Part shown: positions 34,500-45,971 of the stretch, one piece after another
Layout of the letters: each line of letters opens with the position of its first letter
Position numbering within the stretch: position 1 is the first letter of the stretch
Assembly (NCBI GenBank): GCA_021811185.1
Contig: JAJZPL010000020.1
Location: 1 to 54,090 of the forward strand
Direction: 5' to 3'
Length of the DNA: 54,090 nucleotides
Source: a bacterium
GTDB lineage: Bacteria; Elusimicrobiota; Elusimicrobia; Elusimicrobiales; UBA9959
The notes under the pieces: generated by a model
Seen by the model: only the letters and a program-made list of their open reading frames with translations
What the model was told of the DNA's origin: nothing
The model's database searches: none
Made by a program: the position numbers and the translations under genes

Positions 34500-35402
34500 T
34501 CAACCTCCGAGCGCTTCGGAACCGCTGACTATCTCGTTCAACTCCGTGGTGATCATCGCCTGGCGCGTCTTGTTCATCTTCAAAGTGAGGCCTTCTATCA
34601 GCTCCGTGGCGTTCTTGGAGGCGGACTCCATGGCGTTCATGCGCGCCGCCAGCTCCGCGGCCTGGGACTCCAGCAGCGTGCGGTAAAGCTGCGCGGCCAC
34701 GTGGCGCGGCAGCAACGCGTCGAGCAGGTCCGTCTTCCTCGGTTCGAAAGCGAAATCGGCGCCGCGTTTTTTTCCCGCGGGGCCCTCGCCAAGGATGTGG
34801 CGCTTGAGCGGCAGCAGCGTCCCGGTGACGATCCGCTGCGCCATCATGGATTTGAATTCGTTGTAGATCAGCGTCACGCTCTCCACCGGTTTCTCGGCGT
34901 AAAGCTTGAGGACGGCGTCGGCCAGCAGCTGCGCGTGCACGTAGCCGGTCTTGGGGAAGATCCCCAGCAGCTCGAAGGAGAATTCCAGGTCCAGCCCCTT
35001 CAGGCGGTGCAGGAAGTCGCGCCCCTTGCGGCCCACCACCACGGCGTAGATCTTGCGGCCGCGGTTCTCCTTCAGCCAGCCGGCCGCGGCTTTAAGCAGG
35101 TTGGTGTTGAAAGAGCCGCACAGCCCCTTGTCCGCGGTGACCAGCACCAGGCAGAGCGGCCCGCCGGGCTTGCGCTCCTCGAACAGGGCCCGCGCCCGCG
35201 AGCCCGAGAAATCCCCCTCGGCCAGCTCGCCGTAAAGGTCCTCGATCAGGCGGTCCATTTCCCGCGCGAACGGGCGCGAGGCCAGGATGGCGTTCTGCGC
35301 CCGCTTGATGCGCGCCGCGGCCACCATCTTCATGGCGTAGGTGATCTGTTTGATGCTCTTAACAGAAGAAATGTGCTTTCTGATGTCTCGCAGTGAGGCC
35401 AT
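34500..35402 (-). CDS. atpG: F-type ATP synthase subunit gamma
   Basis: 300 residues. N-terminal coiled-coil helix MASLRDIRKHISSVKSIKQITYAMKMVAAARIK, the conserved GLCGSFN in the middle, and the C-terminal helix with SRMNAME-like AARMNAMESASKNATELIEGLTLKMNKTRQAMITTELNEIVSGSEAL. It is the rotor shaft. It follows hldD by 10 nt. Confidence 0.95.
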   Translation of the reverse strand: MASLRDIRKHISSVKSIKQITYAMKMVAAARIKRAQNAILASRPFAREMDRLIEDLYGELAEGDFSGSRARALFEERKPGGPLCLVLVTADKGLCGSFNTNLLKAAAGWLKENRGRKIYAVVVGRKGRDFLHRLKGLDLEFSFELLGIFPKTGYVHAQLLADAVLKLYAEKPVESVTLIYNEFKSMMAQRIVTGTLLPLKRHILGEGPAGKKRGADFAFEPRKTDLLDALLPRHVAAQLYRTLLESQAAELAARMNAMESASKNATELIEGLTLKMNKTRQAMITTELNEIVSGSEALGG

Positions 35403-35412
35403 AGTTAAACTT

Positions 35413-36332
35413 TTAGATCTTCGTCTTCTCCATGATCTTTACGTAATCCGCCACGCCGTGCTCCAGGCTCCACTCCGGGCTGTAGTTCAGGAACGCCTTG
35501 GCGTTGCGCAGGTCGGCCTGGGTCTTCTGCTGGTAGAAAGAATACGGGTTGTCGAAATATTCCGGCGCCAGGTCGGTCTTCATGGCCTTGTTCAGCGCCT
35601 CCACCACCTCGTTGAAGTTGCCGGGCCTGCCGCTGCCCAGGTTGCACACGCAGCTCTTCTCGGCGTCGAGCGCGTTCAGGTTGCCGCGCACGATGTCCTT
35701 AACGTACACGAAGTCGCGCACCTGCTCGCCGAATTTGAAGATGCGGGGGCGCTTGCCGGCCTTCATCTGGTTGTAAAGCTGGAACATCATGCTGGCCATC
35801 TTGCCCTTGTAATACTCGCGGGGGCCGTACACGTTGAAGTAGCGCAGGCCCACCAGCGTAATCTCGGGGTGCAGCGCCGCGAACCCGCGCGCCACGTTCT
35901 CCATGATGGCCTTGGAGAAGCCGTAGACGTTCTCCGGGTCGGGCACGGTGTCTTCGCGCATGGGCGTGGGACCGTTGCCGTAGGTGGCGGCGGAGGAGGC
36001 GTAGACCACGCGCTTCACGCCGGTCTCCAGCGCAAAGTCCAGCACGTTGCGGAAGGCGTCCACGTTAGTTTCCATCATCTCGCGCTGCGCGCTCACCGTG
36101 GTGTCCACGATGGCGGCCTCGTGGAAGATCGCGTCCACCTTGCCGACCCGGGCGGCCCAGTCGCGGTTCCGGATATCTCCGGTAACGACTTCGCCGGGGA
36201 AGCCCAGCAGGTTCTTGTAGTTCCCGGAGGAAAAATTATCCAGCACGGTCACTGAGGCCTTGCGTTCTTCCAGCAGCGCGAAGGCTATGTTGGAGCCGAT
36301 GAACCCGGCCCCGCCGGTAACGAGGTATTTTT

Positions 36333-36336
<4 letters not shown>
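35413..36336 (-). CDS. hldD: ADP-L-glycero-D-manno-heptose 6-epimerase-like
   Basis: 307-residue extended SDR. The NAD(P) motif is [10 protein letters not shown] (7-16), and the catalytic Tyr-Lys pair is in [10 protein letters not shown], with a Ser in YASSAATYG. The segment [19 protein letters not shown] and the later [11 protein letters not shown] match HldD, which inverts C6 of ADP-heptose for the LPS inner core; length also matches (about 310). A UDP-sugar 4-epimerase-like activity is the alternative. It overlaps the end of atpA by 4 nt and sits inside the atp operon, between atpA and atpG. Confidence 0.7.
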
Positions 36337-37874
<1,538 letters not shown>

Positions 37875-37919
37875 AGGGTCCTTTTCCAGAACATGCCCCG
37901 CATAGGGGCCTTACAAAAT

Positions 37920-38474
37920 TCAGCTTTCCAGCAGGCCGGCCTTCAGGGCGTCCAGCCGGCCGCGCACGGTGGCGTCTATCAGCGCGTCGCCTATCTTTAT
38001 CTCGAAACCGCCCAGCACGCGCTCGGCTATAACCTGGCGCAGGCTGATCTTCTTGCCGGTCATGCAGGCCAGCATCTTCTCTATGCGCTTGAATTCGCCG
38101 TCGGAAAGCGGGTAGCGGCTGAACACGTCCGCCCGGGCCACCCCGCTGAAATCGTAATAGAGGGTAAGGCAATCCCGCATAATGTCTTCGAACAGGGCGA
38201 ACCGGTTCTGCCGCACCAGCAGCGCGGCGAAAGCGGCCGCGGGGCCGGTATTGCCGGCGCCCAGGACCTTCTGCAGCACTTCCAGCTTAACGCCGCCGTT
38301 TATCACCGGGTGGGTCAGCACCTTCAGGTGCGGCCGCGCCGCCTCGAAGATCAGGCGCAGCCCTTCCAGCTTGGCCAGGGCCGCTTTATCCAGCGCGGCG
38401 TCATGCGCTTTACCGTCCAGGCCCATATAGGCCCGGGCGTAGCGTTTCGCCAGGATGGAGGCGCCTGCGTCCAT
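37920..38474 (-). CDS. atpH: F-type ATP synthase subunit delta
   Basis: 184 residues from the preferred start ATG 38474, whose codon overlaps the atpF stop (TAATG); an alternative ATG is 9 nt upstream. N-terminal helical bundle (ILAKRYARAYMGL), LVRQNRFALFEDIMRD in the middle, and the conserved end ERVLGGFEIKIGDALIDATVRGRLDALK. It attaches the stator to the head. Confidence 0.93.
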   Translation of the reverse strand: MDAGASILAKRYARAYMGLDGKAHDAALDKAALAKLEGLRLIFEAARPHLKVLTHPVINGGVKLEVLQKVLGAGNTGPAAAFAALLVRQNRFALFEDIMRDCLTLYYDFSGVARADVFSRYPLSDGEFKRIEKMLACMTGKKISLRQVIAERVLGGFEIKIGDALIDATVRGRLDALKAGLLES

Positions 38475-38995
38475 TATTTGCACTCCAGGTTAAGTTCGGG
38501 CCGCTCTTTCTCCAGCTCGGCCAGGTATTTGGAAGCCAGGTCGGTATTGGCGCGGTGGTCCAGCTGCTTCAGCATGATGTGTTCCGCGGTCATCATGGAC
38601 AGCTCCACCACCTTGTTCTTAAGTTCTCGGGCGGCGTCCAGTTTCTGCGTCTCTATTTCCCTGCGGGACGCTTCCACGATAACGGCGGCGCTCCGGCGCG
38701 CCTCGCCGATGAGCAGGTCTTTTTCCTTCTCGGCGGCCTGCCTGGCCTCTTCCATGCGGCCCTGGATCTCGGTCCTCATGGCGGCCAGCTGCGCGTCCAG
38801 GTCCGCCTTCAGCTTTTCGGCCTCGGCGCGGGCGTTCTCGGCCGCGTTGCGGTCCGTTTTAATGGCGCGCTCGCGCTCTTCCACCGCCTGCAGCAAAGGC
38901 CGCCAGGCCGTGCGCGAGAGCAGCAGCACCAGCAGCGCGAAGCAGACTATCGTCCAGAACATCAAGCCGAATTCCGGCTTAATTAACGCTTCCAT
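38474..38995 (-). CDS. atpF: F-type ATP synthase subunit b
   Basis: 173 residues. One N-terminal transmembrane helix (about 8-28, LMFWTIVCFALLVLLLS) is followed by PLLQAVEERERAIKTDRNAAENAR and a long charged helix that forms the peripheral stalk. Only one b gene is present, so a homodimer is expected. Confidence 0.93.
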   Translation of the reverse strand: MEALIKPEFGLMFWTIVCFALLVLLLSRTAWRPLLQAVEERERAIKTDRNAAENARAEAEKLKADLDAQLAAMRTEIQGRMEEARQAAEKEKDLLIGEARRSAAVIVEASRREIETQKLDAARELKNKVVELSMMTAEHIMLKQLDHRANTDLASKYLAELEKERPELNLECK

Positions 38996-39066
38996 GTTAA
39001 ACTCCAGTGTATAACGGCGGGCCGGCGGCGACGGAGGTCCCGTTCGCCGCCATCCTTAAGCCGTTC

Positions 39067-39399
<333 letters not shown>

Positions 39400-40161
39400 T
39401 TAGTGCGGGTGCATCGCCATGCCGGTGAAGATGGCCGTAAGGAACACGAAAATGTAGGCCTGCAGGAAGGCCGTGAACAGTTCCAGCAGCAGCATGAACA
39501 GCACCAGCCCCACGGACACCGGCGCCACGCCCAGGCCCAGGCCGAGTCCGAAAGAGCCGAAGATGAAGATGAAGGAGACGAAGGACAGAATGACCATGTG
39601 CCCGGCGATCATGTTGGCGAAGAGACGGACGCACAGCGCGAAGGCCTTGGTGAACAGGCCCAGCACTTCGATGGGGAAAAGGATGGGGTAGAGCAGCACC
39701 GGCACGCCCTTGGGCACCAGGTGAGAAAAATAGCCGATCAGCCCCTGCTCTTTGATGCCGGCGAAGTTTATAAGCAGGAAACTCGTTATAGCCAGCCCGC
39801 CGGTAACGGCCAGGTTGCCGGTGGCGGTGGAGCCGTAAGGCACCAGCCCCAGCAGGTTCAGGATCAGCACGAAGAAGAACAGCGTGGCGAAATAGCCCAT
39901 GTACGCCGAGCCCTTGCTGCCCATGCTGGGGAGCACCACCTCGTCGCGCAGGAACAGCACGATCATCTCTATCATCGCCCGGAAAGGCGCCAGCACGGCG
40001 GAACGGCTGCGGATTATAAAGGGGAAGATCACCAGCAGGATGAAAGAGGCGATGCCCAGCATCAGCAAATGCTTGGAAACGGGGAGCCTTAACGGGCCCA
40101 GGGTAAGCCAGTACCAGACGTGGTCCAGGACATGGTGCTCAAGAATTTCTTTTAATCCCAT
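39400..40161 (-). CDS. atpB: F-type ATP synthase subunit a
   Basis: 253 residues with about six transmembrane helices. The essential Arg is R179 in FALCVRLFANMIAGH. PYGSTATGNLAVTGGLA is the usual family loop. Together with the c-ring it forms the proton channel. It overlaps the end of the upstream atpI gene by 23 nt. Confidence 0.95.
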   Translation of the reverse strand: MGLKEILEHHVLDHVWYWLTLGPLRLPVSKHLLMLGIASFILLVIFPFIIRSRSAVLAPFRAMIEMIVLFLRDEVVLPSMGSKGSAYMGYFATLFFFVLILNLLGLVPYGSTATGNLAVTGGLAITSFLLINFAGIKEQGLIGYFSHLVPKGVPVLLYPILFPIEVLGLFTKAFALCVRLFANMIAGHMVILSFVSFIFIFGSFGLGLGLGVAPVSVGLVLFMLLLELFTAFLQAYIFVFLTAIFTGMAMHPH

Positions 40162-40426
40162 TTTTCAGAGGAAACGCTTCAAAAGCCGTCTGCACGATTA
40201 TAAGGGAAGCCGCGAACGCCGCTATGATTATATAATTTTCATGACGGAGGAAAAAGACCCCGGCCGCCAGCAGCAGGAACCGCAGGAACAGCCCGCCCGC
40301 GTAAACCGAAAAGAAAACCAGGTGGCTGGAATTAAGCACCCGCCGCACCGCCAAGCGCGAAAGCCCGCCGGAAGCCGCGCCGGTAAGGACGCCGCACAGT
40401 ACCGCCAGCCAGGGCGAACCTATCAT
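40139..40426 (-). CDS. atpI: ATP synthase I-like protein
   Basis: 95 residues with three or four short hydrophobic segments and the Gly-rich GVLTGAASGGLSRLAVRR near 12-30. Size, topology and position just before atpB match AtpI/UncI, a helper in c-ring assembly. Sequence similarity alone is weak. It overlaps the start of atpB and the end of atpZ, implying coupled translation. Confidence 0.65.
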   Translation of the reverse strand: MIGSPWLAVLCGVLTGAASGGLSRLAVRRVLNSSHLVFFSVYAGGLFLRFLLLAAGVFFLRHENYIIIAAFAASLIIVQTAFEAFPLKNGIKRNS

Positions 40427-40647
40427 TTCTTCCCCCGCCCGGGACCTTCCCCGTCCTTTGAGAGTTCCTGCCAGGCCAGGTAGAACCCGCCGGCCACTCC
40501 GGCGGCGGCGCCGCCCAGCATAAGCCAGGGCGCGGTGCCCAGCCTTTTATCCAGCTGGTAGCCTATCAGGAAGCCGGCCAGCACGGCCCCGGTAAGTTCC
40601 AGGCCCAGCTGGGCGTGCTTCCAATAATCCTCTTTCAGGGGCGGCAT
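40423..40647 (-). CDS. atpZ: AtpZ/AtpI-type small membrane protein
   Basis: 74 residues. Two helices (about 12-30 and 40-58) around GYQLDKRLGTAPWLMLGGAAAGVAGG, the signature of the AtpZ family that accompanies F-ATPase operons. It is the first gene of the operon. A TAAAAT hexamer (40655-40660) lies 7 nt before the ATG, with only a weak AACAGGT between. Confidence 0.75.
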   Translation of the reverse strand: MPPLKEDYWKHAQLGLELTGAVLAGFLIGYQLDKRLGTAPWLMLGGAAAGVAGGFYLAWQELSKDGEGPGRGKK

Positions 40648-40743
40648 ACCTGTTATTTTACATTTTACCGCAACCGGCCGCCCGATATATTTATTATCCG
40701 CCTTTCGACCCGAAAAATGAACTTAAAATGCTAAAATCAGGAT
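40648..40743. promoter_or_regulatory. Divergent start region of atp operon and response regulator
   Basis: Minus strand: TAAAAT at 40655-40660, 7 nt from atpZ. Plus strand: TAAAAT at 40732-40737, exactly 6 nt from ATG 40744, with another TAAAAT-like box at 40723. No strong -35 boxes. The geometry resembles leaderless promoters. Confidence 0.4.
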
Positions 40744-42468
40744 ATGGCAGCCGCCGCCGACAAGAAAATACTCCTCGTGGACACCGACGCCGCCGCGGCC
40801 GCCTCCCTTTCCGCTTTCCTGGAAGGCCACGGCTACCAGGCCCAGACGGTGGCCGGCTACCAGCAGGCCCTCACCGCGGTGCAGAACTGGAAACCCGACC
40901 TGGTGATCCTGAACGTGCTGATCCAGGCTTTCAACCCGCTCGATTTCCTGGCCGAGATAAAGAAGAACCCGTTCACCTCCAGCCAGAAGGTCATAATTTT
41001 CTCGCAGACCCCCAAGACCGAGATCGTCACCGGCCCCGCGCCCAAGGTGTGCGGCTACCTCACCAAGCCGGTGGATTTCGACGCCCTCAAGTCCGCGCTA
41101 AAGAAGGCCGTCCCGCCCAAGGCGCCCGGCGAGCAGGCCACCGTGATGGTGGCCGACGACGACACCGAATTTTCCGACCTGCTCAAGATGTTCCTGGAAG
41201 CCAACTACTACCGCGCGCTGGTGGTGAACGACCCGCTAATCCTTATAGACCGCCTGCGCGCGGATAAGCCCGACGCCCTGCTGCTGGACATCATGATGCC
41301 CAGGAAGGACGGCTTCGAGGTGATGGAAGAGATGCAGGAACACGCCGACACCGCCGGCATCCCGATCATAATTTTAAGCGCGCTCCGCCTGGATAATTAT
41401 CAAGAGCGCGGCGTGCTCACCGGCCTGCCCGAAATAGTGGCCCGCGAACTCCCCGGCGACCTGCTCCTGAAGCTGATAGAGGAACAGACCGCTTCAGACA
41501 CCCCGGCCCAGCCCGGCGAGCAGCCCAAAACGCAGCGCCCCCGCGTGCTGATAGCCGACGACCAGACCGAACTGCTGCTCCTGATGAAAGAGATGATCGA
41601 GGCCGCCGGCTTCGAGGTGTTCACCGCCAACGACGGCGTGGAAGCCATGACCGCCGTGTTCGAGAGCAACCCCGACATCATCGTGCTCGACTACAACATG
41701 CCCCGGAAGGACGGCCTGGAAGTGGCCGAGGACCTTAAGAACAACCCGCTTTTCGCCCATATCCCCATCATCATAGTCACCGGCGCCGGCGACAAGAAGA
41801 CCAAGATGAAGGGCCTCGGCATGGGCATCGACGATTACCTGATAAAGCCGGTGGACACCGAAGAATTGATTGCCCGCATCCGGATGATCCTTAAGCGCAA
41901 CAAGCAGGTGCTGGACACCAACCCGCTGTCCAAACTGCCGGGGAACCCGTCCATCCAGGCGCGCGTGGAGCGCGAGATCCAGAAAGGCGGCGAGTTCGCC
42001 GTGCTGTACCTGGACCTGAACAATTTCAAGGCCTACAACGACACCTACGGCTTCGAGGCCGGCGACCGCGTGCTGAAGGCCACGGCCAACCTGCTGGTGA
42101 AGCTGACCATCCAGAACGAGAACTCGGAAGACTTCATCGGCCATATCGGCGGCGACGATTTCATCGTGGTGGCCGACTACGCCCGCTCGGAAGAACTGGC
42201 CCGGCGCATCGTCAACGCTTTCGACGAGATCGCCCCCTCCTTCTACAGCAAGACCGACCGCGAGCGCGGGTATATCGTGTCCACCGACCGCCAGGGCAAC
42301 ATAAAGAATTTCCCGTTCCTCTCCATCGCCATCGGCATAGTGCACAACCACACGCGCCCGCTGGCTTCCTTCGCCCAGGTGAGCAATATCGGCACCGAGC
42401 TCAAGAAAGGCGCCAAGCGCACCGACAACAAGAGCAACTATATCATGGACCGCCGCAAGGACCAATAA
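40744..42468 (+). CDS. Response regulator with three receivers and a GGDDF domain
   Basis: 574 residues. Receiver 1 (about 7-125) has Asn where the phospho-Asp belongs (LVILNVL) but keeps the TKP Lys. Receiver 2 (about 135-255) keeps LLLDIMMPRKDG but lacks the KP motif. Receiver 3 (about 273-395) is complete: IADDQ, VLDYNMPRKDG, IIVTGAG and IKPVD. The last domain (about 405-574) is nucleotidyl-cyclase-like, with LYLDLNNFKAYNDTYGF and GHIGGDDF in place of GGDEF; no RxxD inhibitory site is seen. It may make a cyclic dinucleotide or may have become a binding module. It is monocistronic. Confidence 0.85.
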   Translation: MAAAADKKILLVDTDAAAAASLSAFLEGHGYQAQTVAGYQQALTAVQNWKPDLVILNVLIQAFNPLDFLAEIKKNPFTSSQKVIIFSQTPKTEIVTGPAPKVCGYLTKPVDFDALKSALKKAVPPKAPGEQATVMVADDDTEFSDLLKMFLEANYYRALVVNDPLILIDRLRADKPDALLLDIMMPRKDGFEVMEEMQEHADTAGIPIIILSALRLDNYQERGVLTGLPEIVARELPGDLLLKLIEEQTASDTPAQPGEQPKTQRPRVLIADDQTELLLLMKEMIEAAGFEVFTANDGVEAMTAVFESNPDIIVLDYNMPRKDGLEVAEDLKNNPLFAHIPIIIVTGAGDKKTKMKGLGMGIDDYLIKPVDTEELIARIRMILKRNKQVLDTNPLSKLPGNPSIQARVEREIQKGGEFAVLYLDLNNFKAYNDTYGFEAGDRVLKATANLLVKLTIQNENSEDFIGHIGGDDFIVVADYARSEELARRIVNAFDEIAPSFYSKTDRERGYIVSTDRQGNIKNFPFLSIAIGIVHNHTRPLASFAQVSNIGTELKKGAKRTDNKSNYIMDRRKDQ

Positions 42469-42471
42469 AAA

Positions 42472-42522
42472 AAAGGGGACAGGCTACTTTATTTTTTCAA
42501 AATAAAGTAGCCTGTCCCCTTT
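42472..42522. repeat. Palindromic repeat, copy 1
   Basis: A perfect 24-bp stem with a 3-nt loop. The arms carry GGGGACAGGCTACTTTATT and its complement, A-rich outside. It follows the response-regulator stop by 3 nt and could act as its terminator. An almost identical copy lies at 43837-43887. The GGGGACAGGCTACTTT word resembles palindromes spread by REP-associated tyrosine transposases (RAYT); no such transposase is in the window. Confidence 0.85.
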
Positions 42523-42532
42523 ATTAAAAGTA

Positions 42533-42565
42533 AGGGGGCGCCCCGTTTGGGACGCCCCTTTCTGC
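42533..42565 (-). terminator. Terminator of the protease gene
   Basis: On the minus strand GGGCGTCCC, loop AAAC, GGGGCGCCC, then CCTTACTTTT. It lies 22 nt after the protease stop. Confidence 0.6.
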
Positions 42566-42586
42566 TTGGTCACTTTTTGGCGTGAC

Positions 42587-43747
42587 TCAAATGCTTATCG
42601 CCACCGGCGCCGAAACGTCGGGCACGGTGTAGACGGCCGGCTGTATCTTCGCGCCGCCGTCGGCCCCGGGGGTGTAGATCGCGGGCGCCGCCGGGATCTC
42701 CGGGGCCTGCCGCTGCTTCACCATCTCGCCTAAATAGGTTTCCATCTCGGTCGGCGGGATCATGTCCTGGATCTCGAAGATCATGGACACGTCCTCGCCG
42801 CGGCCTTCGTTCTGCCCGTACACTTTGGTCTTGCCGGGGGCCTGCAGGTAGGCGTTCTGGGGATCGGTAACCGCGCTGTCGCCGGAGCCGTACTCGTAGT
42901 CCCCGCCGCCGCGCACCAGAATGCCCTCTATCTTCATGGTCCGGGTGTTGAAAACGGGGGAGCCGGAATTGCCGCCGAAAGTGTCCAAGTCGGCCACGAA
43001 GTAGCCGTTCCGGCTGATGCTGCGGATGCTGCCCTCGGTAGCCACTTTAACGGGCAGGCCGCTGGGGTAGCCTATGGCCGCCAACTGGGTAGTCCTGGCG
43101 ATATTTTCGCGGCTGATAGCCAGCGGGTAGCGGCCGGTAACAGGGCGGTCCAGCTTGACCAAGGCGTAGTCCGCGCCCAGGCCCGCGGGCGCGGCGGTGT
43201 TGCAGGCGCCGTTGCGGCAGGTGAAATTATGCTCCTCATCCTGTACCTTCTGCGCCAGCACCTGGCTGCAGGTGTAGACGTTCTCCGCGGGGAAAGAGGA
43301 GAGCATTTCGCCTCGGGCGGTAACCGCGTAGCCGAACACCAGTTTTACGCGCCCGCAGGGGCCGCCGCGCTCGTCCGGCTGGAAGCAGTGCCCCGCGGTC
43401 AGCACGGTGTCGGGGCCTACCAGCACGCCCGAGCAGAAGGCGCCCACGGGCTGGTCGCCGTAGCGCTCGCCGTCCTGCAGGTTGTATTTGCCCTTAAGGG
43501 TAAGCCCCTTCAGCTTGAAGCGGCCGGTGGCCTCGTCCTTGGGGAGGGCGGTGTCGGCGAACATGGCCACGGTGGATTCGGCGAACTTCTTCATCATGCG
43601 GTCCGCTTCAAAGAAGTCCTGCCTGCCGTCGGTGCCGTAAACGGAAGCGCGGACGATCTCCGGCTGGCCATTGGAGCCGGCGCGCACGAAGGCGGACCCG
43701 GATACCAGGGCCGCCATCATAAGAGTTAAGGTCATCACGCGTTTCAT
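42587..43747 (-). CDS. Secreted trypsin-like (S1-family) serine protease
   Basis: 386 residues. Residues 1-22 form a signal peptide (MKRVMTLTLMMAALVSGSAF). The catalytic triad is visible: H120 in LTAGHC, D193 in GADYALVKLD, S261 in GGNSGSPVF, with FCSGVLVG before the His. Extra Cys residues (130-182 region, CRNGAC) suggest disulfides. Residues 310-386 form a Pro/Ala-rich tail that may tether or regulate. It acts outside the cytoplasm; the substrate is unknown. The gene is flanked by two copies of a palindromic repeat. Confidence 0.85.
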   Translation of the reverse strand: MKRVMTLTLMMAALVSGSAFVRAGSNGQPEIVRASVYGTDGRQDFFEADRMMKKFAESTVAMFADTALPKDEATGRFKLKGLTLKGKYNLQDGERYGDQPVGAFCSGVLVGPDTVLTAGHCFQPDERGGPCGRVKLVFGYAVTARGEMLSSFPAENVYTCSQVLAQKVQDEEHNFTCRNGACNTAAPAGLGADYALVKLDRPVTGRYPLAISRENIARTTQLAAIGYPSGLPVKVATEGSIRSISRNGYFVADLDTFGGNSGSPVFNTRTMKIEGILVRGGGDYEYGSGDSAVTDPQNAYLQAPGKTKVYGQNEGRGEDVSMIFEIQDMIPPTEMETYLGEMVKQRQAPEIPAAPAIYTPGADGGAKIQPAVYTVPDVSAPVAISI

Positions 43748-43770
43748 AATATTTACCGCTCGCTGTATAT

Positions 43771-43799
43771 AGTATGGAGGACGAGTTGACGAATGTCAA
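43771..43799 (-). promoter_or_regulatory. Sigma70-type promoter of the protease gene
   Basis: On the minus strand TTGACA (43794-43799), a 17-nt spacer and CATACT (43771-43776). The leader is about 20 nt and has no clear Shine-Dalgarno sequence. Confidence 0.65.
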
Positions 43800-43807
43800 C
43801 CCCACAA

Positions 43808-43830
43808 GGGCCCAGGCCGCCTCTGGGCCC
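43808..43830. terminator. Hairpin between SWIB gene and protease promoter
   Basis: GGGCCCAG, 7-nt loop, CTGGGCCC. There is no T-tract on either side, so it may be only a structured barrier. Confidence 0.35.
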
Positions 43831-43836
43831 TAAGGG

Positions 43837-43887
43837 AAAAGGGGACAGGCTACTTTATTTCGTAAATAAAGTAGCCTGTCCCCTTTT
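43837..43887. repeat. Palindromic repeat, copy 2
   Basis: A perfect 24-bp stem with loop CGT. It shares the arm word GGGGACAGGCTACTTTATTT with copy 1 at 42472-42522; only the loop and the last arm bases differ. The two copies bracket the protease gene and its promoter. Confidence 0.85.
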
Positions 43888-43889
43888 AT

Positions 43890-43925
43890 CAATAAAAACG
43901 CCGCCCGGTTTAAAGCGGGCGGCGT
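43890..43925 (-). terminator. Terminator of the SWIB gene
   Basis: On the minus strand ACGCCGCCCG, 8-nt loop, CGGGCGGCGT and a T-rich tract; 17 nt after the stop. Confidence 0.85.
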
Positions 43926-43942
43926 CTAGAGGAACGATCAGC

Positions 43943-44176
43943 TTATTTCTTTACGTTCTTGCTGATGATGGTGGCCAGGTCGAACATGCTGACCTGCTTC
44001 TTACCGGCGAAAAGCGGAGCGAGCTTCGCATCGGCATTGATCATGCGCTTGTTCTTCTTGTCCTGGAGACCGTTCTTCTTTATGTAGACCCAGATCTTCT
44101 TAACGATCTCGGTGCGGGGAAGCGGCTTCGCTCCGACCAGCTCACCAAGGGTGGCGTTAGGGGTGACGGGGGCCAT
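43943..44176 (-). CDS. SWIB-domain protein
   Basis: 77 residues, nearly all a SWIB/MDM2 domain: LGELVGAKPLPRTEIVKKIW (about 10-29), VYIKKNGLQDKKNKRMINAD and SMFDLATIISKNVK. The domain is best known from eukaryotic chromatin complexes, but small stand-alone or topoisomerase-fused copies exist in bacteria such as chlamydiae; its bacterial role is unclear. The start given is the first ATG after an in-frame TAG at 44183-44185. Family members usually begin a little earlier, and the only Shine-Dalgarno sequence (AAGGAG, 44214-44220) belongs to an ATG at 44206 that reads MPAAIAN and then hits the TAG. Confidence 0.85.
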   Translation of the reverse strand: MAPVTPNATLGELVGAKPLPRTEIVKKIWVYIKKNGLQDKKNKRMINADAKLAPLFAGKKQVSMFDLATIISKNVKK

Positions 44177-44203
44177 GAACTGCTAGTTTGCTATGGCTGC
44201 GGG

Positions 44204-44281
44204 CATTGTGTTTTCTCCTTAAGGGTATTACTGCAAATCAATTACCCCTACATATAACCTATTTTCCCTTGAGAGTGTCAA
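44204..44281 (-). promoter_or_regulatory. SWIB promoter, ribosome binding site and 7-codon leader start
   Basis: TTGACA (44276-44281), 18-nt spacer and TTATAT (44252-44257) on the minus strand. AAGGAG is centred near 44217, 8 nt before ATG 44206. The ATG opens a 7-codon frame that ends in TAG and is in frame with the SWIB gene. Confidence 0.6.
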
Positions 44282-44322
44282 TAGACTTCTCCAATGAAGA
44301 TAAACGCGCTGACCCGGATATA

Positions 44323-44358
44323 AAAAAAAGAGGGACCGCTTTGACACGGTCCCTCTTT
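44323..44358 (-). terminator. Terminator of the aminotransferase-pckA operon
   Basis: AAAGAGGGACCG, 8-nt loop, CGGTCCCTCTTT followed by a run of T on the minus strand; a near-perfect intrinsic terminator 15 nt after pckA. Confidence 0.9.
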
Positions 44359-44372
44359 GTCGGGCGCCGGCC

Positions 44373-45953
<1,581 letters not shown>

Positions 45954-45971
45954 TTGGTCCTCTCTGTAAAT

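Noticed and set aside
43943..44206. Genome-wide reassignment of TAG as a sense codon
   Set aside because: ychF and pcrA end in TAG at the expected length, so TAG works as a stop here.
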